A DNA stretch of 64,000 nucleotides, taken from NCBI GenBank assembly GCA_963920525.1, contig OY986439.1, positions 209,033,406 through 209,097,405 of the forward strand, given 5' to 3'. Below, in pieces: positions 45,661 to 57,535 of this stretch. The position numbers and the translations under genes are program-made. The notes under the pieces were generated by a model. That model saw nothing but the letters and a program-made list of their open reading frames with translations. It made no database searches and was not told the origin of the DNA. The stretch's first letter is position 1; every line of letters starts with the position of its first letter. Source of the stretch: Dichetophora obliterata. Lineage: Eukaryota; Arthropoda; Insecta; Diptera; Sciomyzidae.

Positions 45661-48090
45661 GGTGACCAGTCAGGTTTGCATTTTATAACAGTAGTAATAC
45701 AGTTAATCGTTATTAAAATCATAAATATCACACTCACTGCCAGAGACCTTATCTGCTGTAGTTCCCATCGCGTAGTGTAAGTCACGATTACACATTCAAC
45801 TTTTTTTGGTGTAAGAGCAAATATTTACTTTAAAAACTTTAATTTTTACTAAAAACGTCATCTTTAATGTTAACTTTGAAATGAAAAAGTTGGCGGAAAA
45901 TCGTAATGTTAAAAAATACAACATTTTTCTTGAGCCATAAAAGTCACCTGTAGTGTAAGTCACAATTCCACTTACAGGTAAGCATAATATTAACAGCTGT
46001 TTTCATAATGACGCAGAACAAGAATCAAAGTGTGATGAATTCACTATAAAACTCTCACTTCACAACTCGCGGAACGTAAATTGATCCCAGTTTGATTTGC
46101 CAGATTGCATTTTTTGTACCAGCACAGTCACAATGTCTGTTTAAAAACAGCTCCCTCTGAACTGCAACACCGTTCGTCTTGCATTTGTGCCACAATTTTC
46201 TTTTTTCCATTCAGCAATTTTTGTCGTGCTGTCCTGTTCTAATGTTTTTTAATGATCTGCTAATGGAGATTAAGTCGGTTTTATTCGGGTTGCTGTGGCA
46301 AAGTGGAAATGTGAGAAATGCTTCTATGATACGCATACTTTTGCAACAAAAAAAATAACACACACACATACACACACATACACCTTGTAAGTAGAAGAAA
46401 TACAAACTTACACTGCTTCTATGCTCCGTCCGTAGCCAAACTGCATGGACGTTTTACAGTAGGTTTTGAAAAGCTGGAAGCTCACAAGTGGATTACGAAA
46501 AAATAGGTCGAAAGATGGGTGGTAAGGTGGCGAAGATAGCAGAATTGTGTGTACTGTTATGCACATTATGGTGGGGATGCAGAGGACAGGGTTTTAGACA
46601 TGACAGAGTGAAGCGTGTGGCTTAGTGTATTAATGGATGAGGCAAGAGTTTCTTAAACGCAATTTTTTTATATCATCCGATTTTGTTTTTTTTTTTTTTT
46701 TTTGGTATAAAATTCTTTGTACAAATCAGGTCAACATGTTGGTAAAATGCAACGACAACATATTGAAAGTGCAGATAGAAGCATACTTACTTTATTACAC
46801 TGACTTCCTTTCTCTCTCTCTTTCTTTCTCTCTGTCATTCTCTTTGTAGTGCCCACTTCCTCTTGAGCTTAAAGCTTAATTAAATAAAAGTAATCGCTGG
46901 TAAATGATATCAGTTTTAAAGCGAAAATACAAAAAAATAAAAATATAACAAGTTGACTGACTACACTTTGAGGACAATAACAAATTAAGGACAACGAAGC
47001 CGCTTATTGTTAAAAGTTTTTGTAAGGAATTTTCATTTCAATGGCTTCAAATGCTTTCATCGGCTGATGCATAGCTTTATTTAGCTTTGCTAGAGACTAT
47101 CCTGTTTATTTAGCACAACTTTAAGAACTATTTGCTACATGTAACTACATTTTTAATACTTTTTTTTTTATAATGTGCCTTCACACAGCGCCGTTTTGCA
47201 TTTAAATTTTTGCAAATAATCTTTGCAATCTAGAAAAAGTTAAGATTTTTTATATTTTAAATGCGTTCACTGCCAGCTACAACCGCTTCTACTCCCACTC
47301 CTCCTCCTCCTCCTCCTTCCCATCCTTACCGCTTCTATACATGTAGCAGCACTATTGCTAGTAACAAAAACTACAGGAAAAAATGTAAAACTTGCCAAGA
47401 ATTTTTAACAGATTGTGTTGTAAAAACTAAAACGTGACAAGAATGCATAAAAAAATGCACCAGTGCCACCCGTACTTTGCTCACCATAACGTCTGATGTC
47501 ATTCCTAAAAATGCAAGCAAACAACAAATGCGGGCAACACAGCCGCGATCATTGGCTGTCAACTGCCACTGCTGCTGACTTGTCATAAAATTTAAGTACA
47601 GTTGAGCTTGAAAATGCGTTAGCTGGCAAAAACGGTATCTAAAACTAAAAGGAATAATCGAAAAACTACAAAAAAGTAGAGAAGAAAAGGCAGTTACTAA
47701 ACTCTGCTGCATCTATGAAAAACCAGCATCCTGCTTTTTCTTAACAATGCACAATGATCTTTGAAAATTAAACTTTTTTAAGGATTTTATATAAAAAAAA
47801 AAAACTAGAAGCTCTGTAGCGTATGGAAGTTGAATTGAAAAAGACCGCGATAAAATAAATTGGTACATAAACTCAGTCAAATCAACTGAAAAAGCTCTCA
47901 ATTAAAAGCTGGTTGAAAATAGCTAGTAGAAGTTTTTCGAAATTTTTACAACTCACTCAAAACAGTAGTCAAAATGAAACTATTACTCAAGAATAATTCA
48001 AATTTCGGAATTTTTTAAACTCCAGAAAAAAAAGGCAGAAAAGAAAAATAGACTGTCTGGACTTTTTTAAACTGTCGAGTTATTCTATTC
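45661..48090. other. 2.4 kb of non-coding DNA with simple repeats only
   Basis: Includes GTGTAAGTCAC motifs near 45776 and 45954, a (CA)n run near 46358-46383, an 18-base T run at 46686-46703, a CT-rich tract at 46806-46850 and (CTC)n at 47297-47317. No gene was recognised. Confidence 0.5.
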
Positions 48091-48096
48091 AATTAG

Positions 48097-49460
48097 ATAC
48101 CATTAGTTAAATTTTAACATCAGATTCAAAATAAGCGACCCCCTAATACTGCCAACACAAAGAGTATAAAGAAAAAAAACACATTTTTGGGGTACACCCT
48201 AGAATCAAAAACCTTTTTTATATTCTTGCATCAGGTTCGAAACCAGCGACCCTTTAACATAACCATCATATATACAAAGAGAATAAAACAAAAACACATT
48301 TTCAGGGTCCACCCTAGTGTCAAAAAACTTTTTGAAATTTTAACATCAGGTTCGAAATCAGTGACCTGTTAATACTGCCAACACATTCACAAAGAGTATT
48401 AAAAAACACATTTTTAGGGTCCACCCTAGTGTCAAATAAATCTTTGGAATTCTTATATAAGTTTCGAAATCAGCGAACAGCGCAAATACAAAGAGTATAA
48501 TCAAAAACACATTTGAAGGGTGCACCTAGTGTCCAAAACATTATGTTAAATTTCAACATAAGATTCGAAATAAGCGATCATCGCATCTATAAAGAGAAAA
48601 ACATTTTTAGGGTCCACCCTAGTGTCGAAAAACTCTTTGAAATTTTTGCATCAGATTCGAAATCAGCGCCCAGCGCATCTATGAAGAAAAAAAAAGCATA
48701 TTTAGGGTCGACCCTAGTTTCAAAAAACTCTTTGAAATTCTTGCATCAGGTTCAAAATCAGCGACCCCTTATACTGCTAACACATATACAAAGAAATAAA
48801 AAAATTTTGGAATTCTTACATCAGTTTCGAAATCAGCGACCAGCGCAAATACAAAGAGTATAATCAAAAACATATTTTTGGGTACACCCTAGTGTCAAAA
48901 AAATTGTTAAATTCTAATATAAGTTTTGAAATAAGCGACCATTGCATCTATAAAGAGCATAAAGCCAAAAAACATATTTTTAGGGTCCACCCTAGCGTGA
49001 AAAACTTTTTGAAATTCTTGCATTAGGTTCGAAATCAGCGACCCCTTAATACTGCCAGCACATACACAAAGAGTATTAAACAAAAAACACATTTTGAGGG
49101 TACTCCCTAGTATCCAAATTTTTTTAAATTCTAACATCAGATTCGAAATCAGCGACCATCGCATCTATAAAGACCATAAAGCAAAAAAAAAACACATTTT
49201 CGGGGTACACCTTAGCGTGAAAAACTTTTTGAAATTCTTACAATAGGTTCGATGTAGGTTCCCTTAATACTGCCAGCACATACACATAGATTATAAAGAA
49301 AAATAAACACATTTTAAAATAAAAAGGCATATTAAGGATCCACCTTAGTGGCAAAAACACCTTTTTTAAATCTAGCATCATGAAAAAACACATTTTTAGT
49401 GTCTACCCTAGTGCCAAAAACTAATTTGAAATTCTAACATCAGATTACACTTCATTACAC
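48097..49460 (+). repeat. ~100-bp satellite array, plus orientation, ~12 units
   Basis: Each unit carries AACACATTTTTAGGG, TCCACCCTAGTGTCAAAAAA, TTTTTGAAATTCTTGCATCA, GGTTCGAAATCAGCGACC and often CCTTAATACTGCCA plus ACAAAGAGTATAAA. About twelve copies of the TAGGGT..ACCCTA centre occur, from 48187 to 49395. Many units show GGTTCGAAATC, which resembles a Pol III B box, but no A box was found. Units differ by substitutions and 10-20 bp indels. The same family lies inverted at 54698-55665. Confidence 0.92.
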
Positions 49461-49579
49461 ACATTTGTTGCAGTTTCCATTACTTAAAACTTATTTGCAT
49501 TAAGGCAAAAATAACACACAAATAAAAATAAAAAATGCGTTTTAACGAAATTTCTACGTGTCAGAAGCAGAGACACACA

Positions 49580-49612
49580 GAGTGAGTGAGAGAGTGAGAG
49601 AGAAAGAGAGAG
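49580..49612. repeat. (GA)n-type microsatellite, imperfect
   Basis: GAGTGAGTGAGAGAGTGAGA then GAGAAAGAGAGAG. Confidence 0.9.
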
Positions 49613-49635
49613 TTGCACCCTCGCCTACTTGTTTG

Positions 49636-49880
49636 TTAGGCCTTGTTCATATGACGCGTTTTTGTCGCGATTGCGACACCGATCTCGCGTTTTTTTTTCA
49701 CAAACACGGCTGAAAAATACTGAACTTTGCATGTACAATATTTCAATACATTGTTTTATTTAATGCATTTAATCATTTAAATACATGCAAAATTCAGTAT
49801 TTTTTAGCCGAATTTATGAAAAAAAATGTGAGAGCAGTGTCGCAATCGCGACAAAAGCGTGTAATATGAACACGGTCTTA
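49636..49880. mobile_element. palindromic MITE (245 bp), TTAGGCCTTGTTCA ends
   Basis: Nearly the whole element pairs with itself. The left begins TTAGGCCTTGTTCATATGAC, then GCGTTTTTGTCGCGATTGCG; the right is its inverse. The central arms read CTGAA....TTTGCATG and CATGCAAAATTCAG. The termini match those of the 43290-44065 element (TWAGGCCKYGTTCA), suggesting the same superfamily. Confidence 0.75.
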
Positions 49881-52776
49881 GTCTGCTCGAACTTTATATT
49901 CGAACGCACACACACAGCGCATTTGCCTGCTAGTTTGTAGTCGGCTCGATACTCGCACGCCAAAAACAGGACATATTTCTAAAGGGTTTTTTTAAAAACT
50001 TCTAATGAATGGAATTGATAAATATGTATTGGAGCGATGATTATTAATAAAGCTTTCATCACGATATGATCCAGCAGCAGCAGAAAGTTCTTTAAGATAA
50101 TAGATTTCAAAAAATTATTTTTATTGTAATAAAAATGAGCAGAATGAATATATAAGGAAATATAAGGTAGAAAAATTCCATACAAAATTTGGTCTAGACT
50201 AGATATGACGTATTCCTGAAATGACCCCTTTATATCACGGTGCTAAAAAAATTTAACTTTTTGTCAATATTGTAGTCGATTTCAGTAGATTTATAAACAC
50301 TGATTCTTAATCTGGCATTATGTTTTTTCTATCTTTATTGGATCTTCGGACATTTACTGTTGAATGAATGAAATACGAGTTCTTAAGACATTCTTAAGTC
50401 ATAAATCTATTGAAATTGATTGCAATATTGAAAAACATAAAATTTGCTTTGCCACGGCGATGTTCAAGAATGTTTTGGAAAAGCAAGATATTGTTATATT
50501 GAGATCAAATTTTGAATATGCACTTTTCTATTTTATAATTATTGATTGCTATTATGTTTACCACGATATAAATAATTTATAGGTGAACCTAATTCTGCTG
50601 TTTTTTTAGTCTCAGTGGTTTTTTTTTTGCATAAGCTTGTTGTAAATTTATAATAAAATATTGCTTCACAACGGCCGCTTTGATTGTTTAGATTTTGTTT
50701 AGATTGCTTTCAGATAATATTCGGGCCTTGTTCGGCCCTTGTTAGAGCCTTGTTCGACCCTTGTTCGCCCCATACTCATCTAGTATTTCTTTCTTCGTTC
50801 ATTTTAATGATGTAATGAATTTTTAAATCATTTGTTAATATTCCTTTTTTACCTGTCTATGCTTTCAATTATACTTTTGCCTTAAAAATTAATATGTTGA
50901 AGTTTGTGCCGCCTCTGATTGCTGACATTCGAATGTGACATCACAACGGTTTGCATATCAATAACAATGAATCAGCTTTTAAATACAACGAAAAATTCCA
51001 GCAAGATTTCAAATAAAAAAAAAAACAACAACATCAAAACAAACCCAACAGCAGCAGCAGCAGCATTCAAACTCCAACATTGCGGACAGGTTAACATCTT
51101 GATAAAGTGGCAAAAACAACTGTTTCCAAATGCAAAACACAGAAGTTGTGGAGCCGGTTTGTTAATCTTTTTAAAGAGGTGCTTCAACTGTTGTGTTTAC
51201 TACGTTTAGCAAATGCTGATATGAATGCCTACGAATATAAGTAGCAGCGAAGACAGCCCATACAGGCGCACAGAACCTGAATAGGTGGCGAAAAAAAAAT
51301 AATCACAACAGATAAAATATGCGTCAGCATCAAGAGCAGATGTGAAGCTGAAAGAAGTTGACAGCCAGACGGCATAATTAATGATTTGTTTGGCAATGAA
51401 AGTCAGCAAATGTATATATTTTTGAATAGCAGCATATAAAGTGGAAATAAATAAACTAGCTTAATTTGTCAATTCTGTTTGAGCTGCAAGTCAATTGAAA
51501 ATTAATGTTTTGCTTAAACTTGAAGCAAGCTTATAATAGTTATGTTTTTATTGTGGAGATAAAGATAAGTTAGGCAACTCTGCTTTTTAGCAGCAATATA
51601 AGATTTTATTGAACCAAACGATAAGAACGTGAATTTGAAAAAAGAAATATTATAAAATTTAAAAAAATTAAACTTTCCAAGCATTCTTCACACATACCAG
51701 CGCAAAAACATAACTTTATTTTAAAATTTCTGCAGCACACTTAAAACTCACTTAAAACAGCTACAAACCGTCGACTTCCTGCACTCAGCTCAAATTATTG
51801 GCAAATTTTCCTGTACATTAAAAATATAGAACAGATAACTTTTTTACCACCTTGCCACCACCCATCTCTTAGATACTGCCAAGTGTCTGAAAAATTTGAT
51901 TTTTTTTATTATTTTTCCAACATACGTACGGTATAACAGCAAAAGACGCTTGCAAGAAAAAAGAAAGCATGGCAAAGAAGAATGCAAACAAGAATGAAAT
52001 GATTTCAATAAATGCAAAAATAAGCAAAACTTGCACAGAAAGCAGAGCACAAAAGGATATTTTATTAAGAGCTGCAGGAAATACTAAGAACAAACACACA
52101 CACTCACACACAAACCCACTCATGCAGAGCGCGAGACACACTAACATATAGACAACTAAAGATATAACAAGAGAGAAAAAAACAGCCACACTGCTGGAAA
52201 TAATTTAAATGAAATACAATGGAGAGGAAATATACGAAAATGACAGCTTCAACGAAAATCAAAAGAAAAAGCAAAAACAAAAAAAAAATTATTAAAAATA
52301 AATTACAAATTCAGAAACATAAAAAAGCGATTTTGAAAGGAGTAAGAAATATGACATCAAAATAACTCAAAATAATGGAAATTTTTGTTTTATCCTTGGG
52401 CTAGATTAAAGCTAGAATTATTACATTTTTTTCACCATTTCAAAGGCAATAACGACATCTTGCTTAGATTTGTCTTTTTACGAATGATAGATGATAAATC
52501 AAACTGTAGTTTTCTTTTTGTGGGCCACCAGTCAGTTCATGTTGGCAATTTTATTGATTTGCTTTGGTGCGAGTTAATTTTCCGAAAGCTTTTTTTTCAA
52601 ATAAATATGAACTGATTTTGACATTTACTGTTTGAATTTGTTGTAATTTTTGTGTTATTTATTTCCTTGTAACAGGGATCATTTTTGTCTTTGTAAGTCA
52701 TCTCATTTTCGATGTTGAAAGGATTTAAGATTATGTGGAAGTTGATTCAATGAGCTTTGTTGTTTTTACCATTTCT

Positions 52777-52780
<4 letters not shown>
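49881..52780. other. 2.9 kb of non-coding DNA with one 11-bp array
   Basis: Apart from the array at 50719-50773, a (CAG)n run near 51050-51066 and CA-rich runs near 52098, no element or gene was recognised. Confidence 0.5.
50719..50773 (+). repeat. 11-bp tandem motif GTTCGGCCCTT, five units
   Basis: Units ATTCGGGCCTT, GTTCGGCCCTT, GTTAGAGCCTT, GTTCGACCCTT and GTTCGCCCCAT follow each other without gaps. Same period and core as at 38200, 59560 and 62489. Confidence 0.85.

Positions 52781-52864
<84 letters not shown>
52781..52864 (+). repeat. (GA)42 microsatellite
   Basis: About 84 bases of uninterrupted GA, followed by a short GAAAGAAAGAGA tail. Confidence 0.99.
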
Positions 52865-52868
<4 letters not shown>

Positions 52869-52894
52869 AAGAGATGGAGGGGTTAAAGAGTCAA

Positions 52895-53085
52895 TTCATG
52901 GTATAATAAGATAAGGTGAACGCGATTTTGACACCTCTCTCAAAAAATCCAACACTTGAGTAGTCAAGCCAAACAAAATCATCCAAACAAAATCATCCTT
53001 TTTGTCTCTTTCACTCATTCACAAGTTTGACAGATTTAGCAAAAGATTAAGACGTCACGTTCACCTTGTTTTCTTACGCCATGAA
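52895..53085. mobile_element. TIR MITE (191 bp), TTCATGG...AAGGTGAACG ends
   Basis: The left end TTCATGGTATAATAAGATAA then AAGGTGAACGCG is inverted at the right (TTCATGGCGTAAGAAAACAA then GGTGAACGTG, read inward). CAA lies outside both ends, a possible 3-bp duplication. Confidence 0.55.
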
Positions 53086-53154
53086 CAAGATATAGTAGAT
53101 GCACTGCGTTCTCTTTCTCATAGCCAAAATTGTCAAAGTCAGCAGTTTTGCGAA

Positions 53155-53296
53155 TAGGGGTGTTCACATTTCAAACCGCTCATCAAATCGTTTGTCAAAT
53201 CCAATAGAACAACGTGGGAATTCCATGAAAATTTCACGTTGTTCTATTGTATTTGACAAACGATTTGATGAGCGATTTGAAATGTGAACAGCCCTA
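53155..53296. mobile_element. palindromic MITE (142 bp) with ~60-bp arms
   Basis: The left arm TAGGGGTGTTCACATTTC continues AAACCGCTCATCAAATCG, TTTGTCAAAT, CAATAGAACAACGTG. The right arm is almost its exact inverse, with a ~20-nt loop. Ends TAGGG...CCCTA may include a TA target duplication. The outer 14 bases match the 13064-15113 element (TAGGGGTRTTCACA). Confidence 0.8.
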
Positions 53297-53456
53297 ATGA
53301 AAACAAAAGAAAATCAATAGCCGCATTCAGCGGAGTCAACAGTACAGAGCACGAAGTGTTAAAACGCGCTGAATGCACATTGGGCCAGAAATTTGGAAAA
53401 GTGGCCAAAAGTCATATCTTGACGTTAAATAGACAACATTTAATTAATATTGAATA

Positions 53457-53828
53457 TTGAAATAAATATTGAAATAAATGAAGAAGCAACTAGAACAGAT
53501 GGCAACCCTTGATAGAGTTAAGGCGGTGATCTAAAATGGCTTACTGCTTTGAAGTGTCATATGATTAGTAGCCATACAATTCATGAGAATGAATTAGAGG
53601 ATCTACACATTCATACGCTAGTTTAAACAGTGAGTTGATCACAGCTTAATCACTCAAAGACTACTGATGAGGAATATGTAGCGATTTCCGAAACAGACTG
53701 TCTAGTCAGCTAAGTGATTGACTCTATACAGAGTTGTTGTTGTTGCATTCTTGAAAACTCACTTGATCTAAAGCTCACAATCTTAATTCATGTAATTATT
53801 CAATAGATCATAAAAACTAATTAACATT
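53457..53828 (+). repeat. second copy of the 42.18-42.55 kb repeat
   Basis: Over about 370 bp this matches 42179-42547 with only scattered differences: AAGAAGCAACTAGAACAGAT, GATTTCCGAAACAGACTGTC and TTCTTGAAAACTCACTTGAT are shared. It lacks the Helitron context of the first copy, so this part moves or is copied independently. Confidence 0.85.
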
Positions 53829-53837
53829 TAATTAAAT

Positions 53838-54681
53838 TTGGTGCAATATACTTAGAATAAAGCATCTTTTTCAAGCGTGATGGAAAAAGTGGGCGGAAAT
53901 TAACAAAGGGGCGTGGCATTATCAATAAAATACTGTATCTCGTCTAATACTGGCACTACTTTATTGATATTCGGTACAGTAGTAGATGGGATATTCTTCT
54001 TAAACAAAGGGGCGTTGCACTATCAATAAAATACTGTATCTCGTCTAGTACTAGCACCAGCTTATTGAAATTGGATATAGGGGTGGGTAGGATTGTTTCC
54101 GACCATGTTAGAAAAAGTTGGCGGGATTCATCAAAGGGGCGTGGTACTATTAAATAAAAACTGTAGTTTAGGGGCGTCCATTAATTACGTGAGGTGATTT
54201 TGACTATTTTTTTACGCCCCTCCCCCCTTGAGATATCGTGAGATTTTGCTCGACCCCTTTCCCCCCTTTCCCCCCTCATTTCACGTAATTATGTTCAAAA
54301 TGCGTGTTTTCAGTGTAAATATGTTAATCTATGCATTGGATTTATTAATGAAAATATTCAATATAAATATTATTGTGTAAAATTTTGTCATATTTTAGTA
54401 GAGAAATACGTTTTACTCAATTTAACCAGATATCTCATAATTGTACACTGTTTCTAGCGGATTAAAAATTACGTCATCTTTGCGAGAACCGCCCTTTCCC
54501 ACACGTGAGAGTTAGTGAGATCCGGCTTACCCCCTCGCCCCCTAAACGCCGCACGTAATTAATGGATGCTCTCTTAGTTATTATTGATTCTGGGGTATTA
54601 AAACAGAGGCGTGATACGAGAGAGAATAAGGGGACGCTTTTACCGTATCTGACGTGTGATGCTTGAACTAAAAATAAATAT
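53838..54681 (-). repeat. ~120-bp tandem family, copy B (inverted), with an insertion
   Basis: The reverse complement of 27733-28245. It shares the head (GCTTGAACTAAAAATAAATA), the GCGTCCCCTTATT-type block, CCCCTTTGTTGAAG-type units with GACGAGATACAGTATTTTAT, and the tail AAAAAGTGGGCGG. A MITE (54171-54573) splits it. Confidence 0.75.
54171..54573. mobile_element. TIR MITE (~400 bp), GCGTCCATTAATTACGTGAGG ends
   Basis: The left end has GCGTCCATTAATTACGTGAG; the right end (read inward) has GCATCCATTAATTACGTGCG. Subterminal C-rich runs (CCCTCCCCCC, CCCCTTTCCCCCC) are unlike the neighbourhood. Flanks TAGTTTA and TTAGTTA may be remains of an 8-bp duplication, so a hAT-type origin is possible. 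Confidence 0.7.
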
Positions 54682-54697
54682 ACCATTAGTTAAATTT

Positions 54698-55665
54698 ATT
54701 TACCTGATGCAAGAATTTCAAAGAGTTTTTTGACACTAGGGTGGACCCTAAAAATGTTTTTTTTGCTTCATATTTTTTATAGATGCGCTGGGCGCTGATT
54801 TCGAACCTGATGCAAGAATTTAAAAGAGTTTTTCGACACTAGGGTTGACCCTAGAAATGCTTTTTTTGCTTCATACTCTTTATAGATGCTTATAGTCACT
54901 TATTTCGAATCTTATGTTAGAATTTAACATTTTGAACACTAGGGTGCACCCTTTAAATGTGTTTTTGATTATACTCTTTGTATATATGCTGGTTGTGTTA
55001 AAGGGTCGCTGGTTTCGAACCTGATGCAAAAAATTTAAAAAAGTTTTTTGACACTAGGGTGGACCCCAAAAATATATTTTTTTGCTTTATACTCTTTGTG
55101 TATTAGGGGTCGCTTATTTCGAATCTTATGTTAGAAGTTACTTATTTTTTGACACTAGGGTACACCCTTAAAATGTGTTTTTGATTATACTCTTTGTATT
55201 TGCGTTGGTCGCTGATTTCGAAGCTGATGTAAGAATTCCAAAATTTTTTTGGACACTAGGGTGGACCCTAAAAATCTGTTTTTTTTATACTCTTTGAGTT
55301 TGAGTTTAGTAGTAGTTTGATTTTTATACTCTTTGAATATGATTTAGCGACCCCTTAGCTGATTTTGAACCTGATACAAGAATTTAAAAAGTTTTTGACA
55401 CTAGGGTGGACCCCAAAAATGTGTTTTTTCTTTATACTCTTTGTGTATGTGCTGGCTGTATGAAGGGGTCGCTGCTTTCGCATCTTATGTTAGAATTTAG
55501 CAAATGTTTTTGAACTAGGGTGCACCCTTAAAAGGTGTTTTTGTTTATACTTTTTGTATTTGCGCTTTTCGCTGATTGCGAATCTGATGTTAGAATTTCA
55601 ACATTTATTTTTTGCACTAGGGTAGACCTTAAAAATGTATGTTTTTGTCTCATACTCTTAAGTAA
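54698..55665 (-). repeat. ~100-bp satellite array, minus orientation, ~9 units
   Basis: Units carry the reverse complement of the 48.1-49.5 kb unit: GATTTCGAACCTGATGCAAG, then GACACTAGGGTGGACCCTAA and ATACTCTTT..TA. Nine GACACTAGGG-type centres occur from about 54730 to 55613. With the plus-orientation array it forms an inverted pair about 5.2 kb apart. Confidence 0.92.
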
Positions 55666-57265
55666 GTTAAATATTAATTCCAATTTTTCAATCAATTGAA
55701 GCTCTATACGAGAAACATGATGAATGTTTAATGCTCAACGCCTTGTTGCGTCATGAGATAAACATCGCTGGCAACGGTAACTGCCTACTTTTATCTCTCA
55801 TAAGAATTTTAAATCTTATTTTTCAATCATTTTTTCTAAAATATCAAATTAAACTCTTCGATTTGATTGTTCATATACCTTATTTGCCTTGAAAAAATTA
55901 TATAAAATAAAAATTATAAAAATAAATAAAAATATACGGATTTTAGAATTACATTTGAGAAAAAGCGTAAGGAACTTCGTTTCTAACGGAGATTCCTCGG
56001 CCGCACCACTTGTTTTTCTCATTTATAATCGCTCCATTCTCTTATACAGTGCTTAACACAAAAAAAGGTATTTTTATATTTTAAAAATTATTAAAAAAAT
56101 GAAAAATTGTTCGTACTCTAAACAAACAAAAATTTATTTTGTTGAAAAATAAGTATTGAAATTAAAGTGTAGTTTCTTTTTTAAAATCGTTCGTCATTTT
56201 TGAATTAAAACAAAACGCAAAAAATTTAGTTCAAAGTTTGCATTAAAATATTGCACCGTCCTTAAATTTAATTTTTGTGTTCGCATATTAAATTTATCGA
56301 ATAAATATAAATAGTAAATATAATTAAATTTACAAATAAACTATCAGCTAACCATACGCTGTTCTGCAAACAAAAAATCGATTACATTTGGTAGGAATCA
56401 ACCAAAGTGGCAACGCTGATCACAACAAAATCTTTGTGAACTTAATTGAAACATTATGTATATTCTTTTTTTTAAATAATGACTACTGTAGCATGCGTTG
56501 TGTATGGCACACGGCAAACCTGCATGCTTTTTTACTACGCGATTCACGGCAACTCATTTCAAATTCGCATCATTATCAATGGTAGGTAAGCATTGGCGAA
56601 AAATTTGCATAAGTTAGTCTTTGGTTTGGTCATTCTTTTTTTGGTTTGCTTGAAATTTTTATGCACGCTTTAAATTTGTTATTTAAATATTTTTACTGTG
56701 TTGTGGTATTTTTATTGTTGTACGAGTCATTCTTTTGTTTTGATTTTTTTTATTACTGTTTTTTTTGTGTTTGACATAGCATAGCGTGGGCCACACTGAC
56801 TTATTTTGTTAATTGAAATAATCGCTTCATTTGACAGAGAGAAAAAAATCATAAAAATTTTAAAAAATAATAAAAATTTGCATAGCAAGCAAAAAAAAGC
56901 AATTCTTTTGGTGAAATTTTCAAGGTCAGCAGCGTATGACAAATTTTTGGCGCAAGCTTTTTTTCATGCGTTGATGAATATGTGAAGTAAGGTGTTTCTT
57001 GTGAGTGGGTACAGTTTATAAATTTGGTTTTTTTTTTGCATTTTTTTTTTTTATTTTGAGCGATGAGGTACAGCTTTAAACATACATTTATTTAGAAAAA
57101 TATATACTCATGAGTTATGAACATATTTTAAAAAAACCACAAATAATTAAAAAGGAATCAAAAGCTAATATGAAACCAATGCGATCATATTTTAAAATTC
57201 AGTGACTTAGACAATCTTAACAAAAGATTTTATATCACCATGATTAAAATTACGTATAAATAATA
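55666..57265. other. 1.6 kb of AT-rich non-coding DNA
   Basis: No gene or mobile element was recognised on either strand. Confidence 0.5.
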
Positions 57266-57535
57266 TATATGTGAAGGGCTTATTGCAAGAACATGATAAG
57301 CCACATAAAAAGTATTTTGAAATAATCGACTCTTAAGTTTTTAAAAAATGTGTTTTGTGTAAAGAAATGGAATTGAACACGGAAATTTGTACAAATAGGT
57401 TAGAAGATTAATAAGAAATAGCCAAAATCTCTTTAGTAGTTGTTGGAAATGCATTGACTAATGTATTCATACTTAAAAAATTGATTTTTCAGATCATGTG
57501 GCTTATCACGTTTTTGCAATAAGTCCTTCATATAT
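57266..57535. mobile_element. TIR MITE (270 bp)
   Basis: Inverted ends of about 40 bp. The left reads ATATGTGAAGGGCTTATTG then CAAGAACATGATAAGCCACA; the right (read inward) has ATATATGAAGGACTTATTG with the same inner block. About four mismatches. The target duplication cannot be told because both flanks are AT repeats. Confidence 0.7.

Noticed and set aside
48097..49460. CRISPR-like array
   Set aside because: Units are contiguous diverged satellite copies without unique spacers, and the DNA is eukaryotic in character.
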